A program made the translations under genes and the position numbers. From Alphaproteobacteria bacterium (GTDB lineage Bacteria > Pseudomonadota > Alphaproteobacteria > JAEULC01), in the NCBI GenBank assembly GCA_020851015.1, contig JADZDN010000445.1, positions 1 through 11,080 on the forward strand: a stretch of 11,080 bases of DNA, in the 5' to 3' direction. The notes below the pieces were generated by a model. It had not been told where the DNA came from, made no database searches, and saw nothing but the letters and a program-made list of their open reading frames with translations. Position 1 is the first letter of the stretch. Each line of letters begins with the position of its first letter. This document shows, piece by piece, positions 5,507 to 11,080 of the stretch.

Positions 5507-8176
5507 ATGAACCGGCTTCGCGCGCTCTATCTGCACGCCGTCGAGATGGCCGAGGCGCGCTACACCGCGTTCCTTGGCGCCTGGGTGGCAACGGCCTGCC
5601 GCCTGCGCTGGCTGGTGATCGCGATCTGCCTCGCCGGCGCCGGCTACGGCACGTGGTATGCCGCGATGAACCTGGGCATGAACACCGACACGGTGGGCAT
5701 GCTGTCCCAGAAGCTGCCGTGGCGCATTCGCTCGAACGAATACAGCATTGTATTTCCACAATTCTCCGACAACATCCTGGTCGTCATCGATGCCGTGACG
5801 CCGGACCTCGCCGACGATGCGGCCGAGGCGGTCATCAAGTTCATGCGCGACCGGCCAAAGCTGTTCCGGACCGTCTACGATCCCAGCAGCGAGCCGTTCT
5901 TCCGGCGCAACGGCATGCTCTACCTCGACCGGGACGAGCTGACCGAGCTGGCGGACAAGCTGGCCGCCGCCCAGCCGGTCCTGGGATCGCTGAACCAGGA
6001 CCCCACGATCCGCGGCCTGGTCGACATGCTGAACCTGGCGCTCGACGACCAGCTCAAGGGCAACAAGCCGCCCGTGGACATGACCGACGCGCTGAACCGC
6101 ATCGCGGCCGCGGTCGAAGCGCAGGCCAAGGGCGATCCTCGCCCCTTGTCCTGGCGCGAGATGATGATGGGCCGCGACGCCAAGCACGACGAGTTGCGCC
6201 GCCTGGTGCTGATCCAGCCGGCGGTCGATTTCGGCACGCTCGACCCGGCGGGCGACGCGATCGATTCGCTGCGCGATTTCGCCAAGTCGCAGAACTGGGA
6301 CGGCCATCACGGCGTGCGCATGCGCCTGACCGGCTCGGCGGCCTTGGCCCAGGACGAGCTGGGATCGATCCGGCAGCAGATGGGCTGGATCAGCGTCATC
6401 TCCTTCGTGCTGGTCATCATCCTGCTGGCGATCGGCCTGCAATCGGTGCTGCTGGTCGTGACCACGGCGATCTGCCTGACCGTCGGCCTCGCCCTGACGA
6501 CGCTGTTCGCGACCGTGGCGATCGGCAGCCTCAACCTGCTCTCCGTCGCCTTCGCGGTGCTGTTCATCGGCCTCAGCGACGATTTCGGCGCGCACTTCAC
6601 GCTGCGCTACCGCGAGGAACTGGCTGCCGGCAAGACCCGGCTGAACGCGCTGGTCGAGACCGGCCGGGGCAATGGCGGCGCCCTGACCCTGTGCGCCGTG
6701 ACGGCGGCGATCAGCTTCTTTTCCTTCCTGCCGACGGACTATCGCGGCGTGGCCGAGCTTGGCCTGATCGCCGGCGTCGGCATGTTCGTGGCATTGATCA
6801 TCAACCTGACCCTGCTGCCAGCCCTGCTGTCCTTCCTGCCGCTGAAGGCGCGGCCCACCCTCGCCGCGCCGCCGACCAAGCCCGTGGTCGAAAGCATCGT
6901 CGACCGCTGGCCGCGGCAGATCGTCTACAGCGCGACCGCCTTCTGCCTGCTCGGGCTGGCGCTGATCCCTTGGGCGCGGTTCGATGCCGACCCGCTGAAG
7001 ATGAAGGACCCCAGCGCGGAGTCGGTGCAGGCGCTGTTCGACTTGGCCGCGGATGCCGCCTTCGGCCCCTACGACCTGGTCGTGATGACCAAGGACCTGG
7101 CAACCGCGGACGAAAAGGCGGCTCGGCTCAAGAAGCTGCCCAACGTCGACTCGGCGGTGACGCTGTCGAGCTTCGTGCCGTCCGACCAGGAGGCCAAGCT
7201 CGAGATCGTTTCGGACATGAAGCTGTTCCTGACGCCGCTGTTGGTGGTCGACCAGACGCGCAAGCCGCTGCCGACGGGCGACGAGCGGCGGGCGGCCCTG
7301 GCGAGCCTGAAGCAGCGGCTCGACGCCGTTGCGGCGCGCGAGAACGCGCCGGCGCTTGGCGCCGCCTTCAAGCGCCTCGCGGCTGCGATCGGCCGGCAGG
7401 GCATGTCGGACAAGGCGCTCCTCGACCTGGAGGACCGGCTGGTCGGCGCGCTGCCGCGCCGGCTTGCCGACCTGCGCGACGCCATGGGGGCGCAGCCCGT
7501 TACCCTCGCCGACCTGCCCGACGACGTGCGCGTGCGCTACGTCGCGCCGGATGGGCACGGGCGCGTGCAGATATTTCCCAAGGAAAAGCTGGTCGACGTC
7601 GACGACCTGCGCAAGTTCGTCGGCATGATCCTGCAGGAAGAGCCCGACGCGACCGGGGCGGCCGTCACCGTCGTGCTGGCGGGCCACGCGGTGATCAACG
7701 CGTTCCACATCGCCGCCGCGATCTCGCTGGCAGGCATCGTCGGACTGCTGGTCGTCTTGCTTGGCGACTGGCGGGAGACGCTGCTGGTCCTGCTGCCGTT
7801 GATACTCGCGGGCATCCTTACCGCCGCCTCGGCGGTGGTGCTGGGCATGGACTTCAACTTCGCCAACATCATCGTGCTGCCGCTGCTGGTAGGGCTGGGC
7901 GTCGCCAGCGGCATCCACCTGGTGCTGCGGGACCGGGAGCTGACGACCGTCGGCTCGGTGCTGGAAACCAGCACGCCCCGGGCGGTGATCGTCAGCGCGC
8001 TGACCACGATATGCTCGTTCGGCACGCTGATGCTGTCCGGCCACAAGGGAGTCTTCAGCATGGGCCTGCTGCTGACCGTCGGCATCACGCTCAATCTGGT
8101 CGTTACGCTGGTGGTCCTTCCGGCGTTGCTGGCGCTGCGACGGCAGCGGCGATCTGTCGCGACGCCGGGCCGGTAG
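5507..8176 (+). CDS. hpnN: Hopanoid-associated RND/MMPL-family transporter HpnN
   Basis: This 889-residue inner-membrane protein belongs to the RND superfamily MMPL-like branch and is expected to move hopanoids from the inner towards the outer membrane. It has the expected two-fold layout. TM1 (about 34-50) and a periplasmic domain to about 288 come first, then TM2-6 (about 290-447). TM7 (about 469-489) and a second periplasmic domain follow, then TM8-12 (about 727-876). In the first half a TM carries SDDFG with Asp358 and Asp359, followed by HFTLRYREE. The corresponding second-half segment has GVASGIHLVLR with no acidic residue. Start choice is uncertain: ATG 5507 and TTG 5489 are in frame and neither has a clear ribosome binding site. 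ATG is preferred. It leads a same-strand run with a CDP-alcohol transferase, hpnL and hpnC, and that context supports HpnN over a generic MMPL exporter. Confidence 0.85.
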   Translation: MNRLRALYLHAVEMAEARYTAFLGAWVATACRLRWLVIAICLAGAGYGTWYAAMNLGMNTDTVGMLSQKLPWRIRSNEYSIVFPQFSDNILVVIDAVTPDLADDAAEAVIKFMRDRPKLFRTVYDPSSEPFFRRNGMLYLDRDELTELADKLAAAQPVLGSLNQDPTIRGLVDMLNLALDDQLKGNKPPVDMTDALNRIAAAVEAQAKGDPRPLSWREMMMGRDAKHDELRRLVLIQPAVDFGTLDPAGDAIDSLRDFAKSQNWDGHHGVRMRLTGSAALAQDELGSIRQQMGWISVISFVLVIILLAIGLQSVLLVVTTAICLTVGLALTTLFATVAIGSLNLLSVAFAVLFIGLSDDFGAHFTLRYREELAAGKTRLNALVETGRGNGGALTLCAVTAAISFFSFLPTDYRGVAELGLIAGVGMFVALIINLTLLPALLSFLPLKARPTLAAPPTKPVVESIVDRWPRQIVYSATAFCLLGLALIPWARFDADPLKMKDPSAESVQALFDLAADAAFGPYDLVVMTKDLATADEKAARLKKLPNVDSAVTLSSFVPSDQEAKLEIVSDMKLFLTPLLVVDQTRKPLPTGDERRAALASLKQRLDAVAARENAPALGAAFKRLAAAIGRQGMSDKALLDLEDRLVGALPRRLADLRDAMGAQPVTLADLPDDVRVRYVAPDGHGRVQIFPKEKLVDVDDLRKFVGMILQEEPDATGAAVTVVLAGHAVINAFHIAAAISLAGIVGLLVVLLGDWRETLLVLLPLILAGILTAASAVVLGMDFNFANIIVLPLLVGLGVASGIHLVLRDRELTTVGSVLETSTPRAVIVSALTTICSFGTLMLSGHKGVFSMGLLLTVGITLNLVVTLVVLPALLALRRQRRSVATPGR

Positions 8177-8239
8177 GGTTGCCATAACTTTGCGCAATTG
8201 GAGCTAAGCCAGGGCGAGCCGGGGGGCCTCAAGCTAGCG

Positions 8240-8923
8240 ATGTCTGCCTCGACCGTTGCCGGCGCGACGCCGTCGGCATTTCCGCTCATCCGCCATTTCT
8301 CCGTTCCGGTATCGCGGTTCCTGATCCGCATGCCGGTGACGCCCAACCAGGTCACGACCGGGTCGATGATTTGCGCGCTTAGTGCCGCCTGGAGCTTCGC
8401 CACGCCCGGCGACGACACGCAGGCGCTCGGCGCCCTGTTGTTCTTCGTCTTCTACCTCTTGGACAACTGCGACGGCGAGATCGCGCGCGCCAAGGGTCTC
8501 AGCTCGCGTTTCGGACAGTACTATGACACCTTCGTCGACTGGATCGGCCATGCTGCGCTCTTCCTCGGCCTGGCCAGCGGCGTCGCCGCCGAGCGGCATT
8601 CCGATTGGTGGCTTTGGTTCGGCGCGGCGGCCGCGCTCGGCGCCACGATCAACTATGGAATCGGCCTCGCCGAGGACCTTCAGGCCGCGGCGCGCCAGGC
8701 CGATGGTGCGCCAAGCGAGCCGCCGCCGCGACCGACCCTGGCTGAACCGCTGGCGGCCTTCGGCTTCTTCCTGCGCGAACTCAGCCGGGCCGATTTCTGC
8801 TTCATCCTGATTTTGCTGGCACTGATCGATCAGACCTGGCTGCTGTTGCCGGCAGCGGCGGTGGGCGCGCACGTCTACTGGCTGGCGTCCTTCATCGAGG
8901 GCATTCGCGCCCACCACGTCTAG
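8240..8923 (+). CDS. CDP-alcohol phosphatidyltransferase family membrane enzyme, substrate unknown
   Basis: This 227-residue integral membrane enzyme transfers a phospho-alcohol group from a CDP-linked donor to an alcohol. The complete catalytic signature D-x2-DG-x2-AR-x8-G-x3-D-x3-D is present, with Asp75, Asp78, Gly79, Ala82, Arg83, Gly92, Asp96 and Asp100. These are the metal- and CDP-binding residues of the family. An upstream VTPNQVT segment (33-39) is also typical. Hydrophobic stretches lie near 60-74, 101-113, 118-132, 180-194 and 196-215. A polar, Pro/Arg-rich loop occupies about 143-170. The wording of the motif region resembles inositol-phosphate-type transferases more than PgsA or PssA, but this is an impression. 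The ATG at 8240 follows a G-rich stretch; a TTG at 8198 is possible but has no ribosome binding site. The gene starts 63 bases after hpnN, so a role in a hopanoid-linked or membrane-lipid pathway is inferred. Confidence 0.85.
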   Translation: MSASTVAGATPSAFPLIRHFSVPVSRFLIRMPVTPNQVTTGSMICALSAAWSFATPGDDTQALGALLFFVFYLLDNCDGEIARAKGLSSRFGQYYDTFVDWIGHAALFLGLASGVAAERHSDWWLWFGAAAALGATINYGIGLAEDLQAAARQADGAPSEPPPRPTLAEPLAAFGFFLRELSRADFCFILILLALIDQTWLLLPAAAVGAHVYWLASFIEGIRAHHV

Positions 8924-9048
8924 CGCCGCTTTGCCGGCCCCGCCGGCAGCGTGTATGGATAGCCCCGCTTTCGCTCCCGCTTCCGCTGCGAGGCCGGCCC
9001 CATGCCATTCCGTCGCCATCGCGTCGGCGCCTGACCTTCCGTTTCCCC

Positions 9049-10053
9049 GTGCCGCACCTCCTGCGCTACGGCTTCATCGCCCTCGGCATCGCGCTGCTGG
9101 GGGGCTTGCTGTGGCACGCGGACCTGGCCGAGGTCGGCGCGCGGCTGAAGCAGCTTGGGCTGTTGGGCGCGACCGCGGTGCTAGCCGTCTATGCCGTGGC
9201 GTTCCTGCTCGATACGGCCGTATGGATGGCGACCCTGGTGACCCGCGGCATGGGGTTCGCCTGGCTGTTCCGTCTGTGGGAAATCCGGGTGATCGGCGAG
9301 GCCGTCAACAGCGCGACGCCGCTGGGGTCGGTCGGCGGCGAGCCGGTGAAGGCGCTCATGCTGCGCAAGTATCATGGGATCGGCTTGCGCGAGGGCATTT
9401 CCTCGCTGGTGCTGGCGAAGACCGCGATCCTGGTGGGCCTGGTGCTGTTTCTCGCCACGGGCTTCGCGCTGATGCTCGGATCGCAGCGCCTGCCGCCGGC
9501 CATGAAGCTGGTGGCCGGGCTGGGGCTAGGCGCCTTCGCGTCGGCGATCCTGGGGCTGGTCCTGGTGCAGTGGTTCCGCCTGGCCACGGTTGCCGGCGGG
9601 TGGCTGCGGCGCGGCCGTCATGGCGAGCGATTGAAGCGATGGCTGGACGCGCTCCACGACATCGATCACCGCTTCGTCGCCTTCTACACGCACCATATTG
9701 ACCGATTCCTGCCGGCGGTCCTGTTCTCGGTCGCGAACTGGTTCCTGGGCGCCGTCGAGCTGATGGTGGTCATGGAATTCCTGGGCCAGCCGATCTCCTT
9801 CGCCGATGCCATCGTCGTGGAAAGCCTGGCACAGCTCGTGCGCGCGGGAACCTTCTTCATTCCGATGAGCCTTGGCACGCAGGACGGCGCCTTCATGCTG
9901 GCGCTCGGCGCCATGACCGGTGCGCCGGTGCTCGGGCTCGCCGTTGCGCTGATCCGGCGCGGACGCGAACTGCTGTGGATCCTGCTTGGCCTGCTGCTGT
10001 TCTGGGCCTTTTCCGGCCGCCCCCCGCATCCCGGCGCGCCGGAAAGCGCGTGA
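9049..10053 (+). CDS. hpnL: HpnL-like flippase-family membrane protein (lysylphosphatidylglycerol synthase TM-region family)
   Basis: This 334-residue polytopic inner-membrane protein belongs to the family related to the membrane half of MprF (UPF0104/flippase-like). HpnL is the hopanoid-cluster member of this family, and its exact role is not established. Hydrophobic segments occur from residue 5 onwards (about 5-22, 38-60, 121-142, 152-172, 218-240, 245-260, 275-300, 305-325). Two conserved family stretches are visible: NSATPLGSVGGEPVK (87-101) and IPMSLGTQDGAF (271-282). The start is taken as GTG 9049 because no in-frame ATG lies upstream and the first hydrophobic helix begins immediately. 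There is no clear ribosome binding site, so the start is provisional. The gene lies 125 bases after the CDP-alcohol transferase and 47 before hpnC. The symbol rests mainly on this context; a generic lipid flippase-like protein is the alternative. Confidence 0.75.
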   Translation: MPHLLRYGFIALGIALLGGLLWHADLAEVGARLKQLGLLGATAVLAVYAVAFLLDTAVWMATLVTRGMGFAWLFRLWEIRVIGEAVNSATPLGSVGGEPVKALMLRKYHGIGLREGISSLVLAKTAILVGLVLFLATGFALMLGSQRLPPAMKLVAGLGLGAFASAILGLVLVQWFRLATVAGGWLRRGRHGERLKRWLDALHDIDHRFVAFYTHHIDRFLPAVLFSVANWFLGAVELMVVMEFLGQPISFADAIVVESLAQLVRAGTFFIPMSLGTQDGAFMLALGAMTGAPVLGLAVALIRRGRELLWILLGLLLFWAFSGRPPHPGAPESA

Positions 10054-10100
10054 CCGCGGGCCCGCTTGGCAAGCCGCCCGCTGCCGTCTAAAGAACTCGC

Positions 10101-10955
10101 ATGGCCGAAGCCACCACCACGTCGTTCGAGGCGACCCAAAGCAAGGATGCGCGCGGGGAGAATTTTCCCGTCGGCTCGTTCTTGCTGCCCAAGCGCCTGC
10201 GCCCGCATGTGGCGGTGTTCTACGCCTTCGCCCGCGCGGCCGACGACATCGGCGACAGTCCCGACCTGCCGGCCGAGGAGAAGATCCGCCGCCTGGACGC
10301 GTTCGAGGACGTGCTTTTGGGGCGGCGCGAGCCGGAGCCCGGCCTGGAGAAGCCTTGGCGAATCCGGCAGAGCCTGATCCAGTGCGGCGTCACGACCGAC
10401 CATTGCCGCGACCTGCTGCATGCCTTCAAGCGCGACGCGACCTACCTGCGCTACAAGGACTGGAACGACCTGCGCTTCGGCTATTGCCGCCTGTCCGCCT
10501 CGCCGGTGGGCCGCTACCTGCTCGACCTGCACGGCGAGGATCGCGCCGGCTGGCCGGCCTCCGATGCCCTGTGCGACGCGCTGCAGGTGCTGAACCATCT
10601 GCAGGACTGCCAGAAGGACTATCGCCAGCTCAATCGGGTCTACCTGCCGCAGGATTGGATGAAGGCGAACGGCGTAACGGTGGAGGACCTGGACCGCCCC
10701 GCCCTGGTGCCGGGGATGCGCAAGGTTCTCGACCTGTGCCTCGACGCCACCGCCGAACTGATGGTCGAGGCACGACGCCTGCCCGGACTGCTCAAGAGCA
10801 AGCACCTGGCAATGGAATCGGCGGTGATCGTGCGCATCGCCGACAAGCTCACCGGCGAACTGCGCCGGCGCGACCCGATCGCCGCGCGCGTCGAGCTCAG
10901 CAAGCCGCAATTCCTGGCGTGCGCCGTGCGCGGCATCGCCAGCGTGTGGTTCTAA
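10101..10955 (+). CDS. hpnC: Squalene-synthase family enzyme HpnC (hydroxysqualene-forming)
   Basis: This 284-residue trans-prenyltransferase-type enzyme is expected to convert presqualene diphosphate into hydroxysqualene, the middle step of the bacterial HpnD-HpnC-HpnE route from farnesyl diphosphate to squalene, the hopanoid precursor. Visible features are ENFPVGSFLLPKRLRPHV (20-37), the first Asp-rich motif ARAADDIGD (44-52, with Asp48, Asp49, Asp52), YCRLSASPVGRYLLDLHG (128-145) and the second Asp-rich motif NHLQDCQKDY (165-174, with Asp169 and Asp173). Both motifs bind the Mg-diphosphate. The opening NFPVGS and the CRLSASPVG wording favour HpnC over HpnD. Length is normal and the C-terminus is complete. 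The ATG at 10101 has a modest AAAGAA ribosome binding site. No hpnD gene begins in the remaining 125 bases, so the usual hpnC-hpnD junction is not seen here. Confidence 0.9.
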   Translation: MAEATTTSFEATQSKDARGENFPVGSFLLPKRLRPHVAVFYAFARAADDIGDSPDLPAEEKIRRLDAFEDVLLGRREPEPGLEKPWRIRQSLIQCGVTTDHCRDLLHAFKRDATYLRYKDWNDLRFGYCRLSASPVGRYLLDLHGEDRAGWPASDALCDALQVLNHLQDCQKDYRQLNRVYLPQDWMKANGVTVEDLDRPALVPGMRKVLDLCLDATAELMVEARRLPGLLKSKHLAMESAVIVRIADKLTGELRRRDPIAARVELSKPQFLACAVRGIASVWF

Positions 10956-11051
10956 GGGGCTCGACTGCGGCCAATGGCATTGTCATGCCCGGCCTCCGAG
11001 CCACGGCTGTCCGGCTCGCGAACCGCCGCCGAGCAGATTTCATGTGTGGTC

Positions 11052-11074
11052 CCCCCTCCCCTTGCGGGAGGGGG
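11052..11074. repeat. C-rich/G-rich hairpin, likely dispersed intergenic repeat
   Basis: The arms CCCCCTCCC (11052-11060) and GGGAGGGGG (11066-11074) pair perfectly over 9 bases around the loop CTTGC, followed by CTAGGG. Elements of this appearance are familiar from intergenic regions of many G+C-rich proteobacterial genomes, where they occur in many copies. Only one copy is visible in this window, so the repeat status comes from recollection. It lies 96 bases after the hpnC stop and could also end or stabilise that transcript, but no T run follows. Confidence 0.55.
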
Positions 11075-11080
11075 CTAGGG

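Noticed and set aside
5405..8197. 930-codon open frame on the minus strand covering the whole of hpnN
   Set aside because: Its product is rich in Arg, Gln, His, Asp and Gly with no membrane or domain pattern, while the plus-strand frame gives a coherent RND transporter. Such antisense frames are a by-product of high G+C third positions.
8198..8239. TTG start for the CDP-alcohol transferase, 14 codons upstream
   Set aside because: No ribosome binding site and no recognisable family sequence in the extra residues; the ATG at 8240 is more plausible.
8932..8948. Rho-independent terminator after the CDP-alcohol transferase
   Set aside because: The stem has only 7 pairs, a 3-base loop and no T run, so a terminator call is not supported.
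10974..11078. 34-codon plus-strand frame after hpnC
   Set aside because: It runs through the C-rich/G-rich hairpin, has no ribosome binding site and no resemblance to the start of HpnD.

Overview
The window is G+C-rich chromosomal DNA (about two thirds G+C by eye, with strong G/C preference at third codon positions). It looks like an alphaproteobacterium, perhaps a Rhodospirillales-type organism. Two things suggest this: a complete run of aapJ-aapQ-aapM-aapP genes divergent from a metC-type gene, and a group of hopanoid genes (hpnN, hpnL, hpnC). The taxonomic call is an inference from gene content and base composition, not from a marker gene.

Left part (1-3941, minus strand): a general L-amino acid ABC importer operon, transcribed right to left. 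It runs aapJ (periplasmic binding protein), a 162-base gap carrying a strong hairpin, aapQ and aapM (the two permeases, 3 bases apart), then aapP (ATPase, cut off by the left edge). A 241-base divergent region (3942-4182) separates aapJ from a rightward cystathionine beta-lyase gene (metC type, 4183-5367). This region holds a candidate aapJ promoter and a 16-base near-palindrome that could be an operator.

Right part (5507-10955, plus strand): four membrane-lipid genes in one direction. They are hpnN (RND/MMPL-type hopanoid exporter), a CDP-alcohol phosphatidyltransferase of unknown substrate, an hpnL-like flippase-family membrane protein, and hpnC (squalene-synthase family enzyme of the HpnCDE route to squalene). 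The enzymes that partner HpnC (HpnD, HpnE) and squalene-hopene cyclase are not in the window. The last 125 bases are non-coding and end in a C-rich/G-rich hairpin that resembles a dispersed intergenic repeat.

I see no rRNA, tRNA, CRISPR array, insertion sequence, phage gene or integration site. The genes look like ordinary core metabolism. The least explained element is the CDP-alcohol phosphatidyltransferase placed between the hopanoid exporter and the HpnL-like protein. I found no convincing new defence or mobile system.
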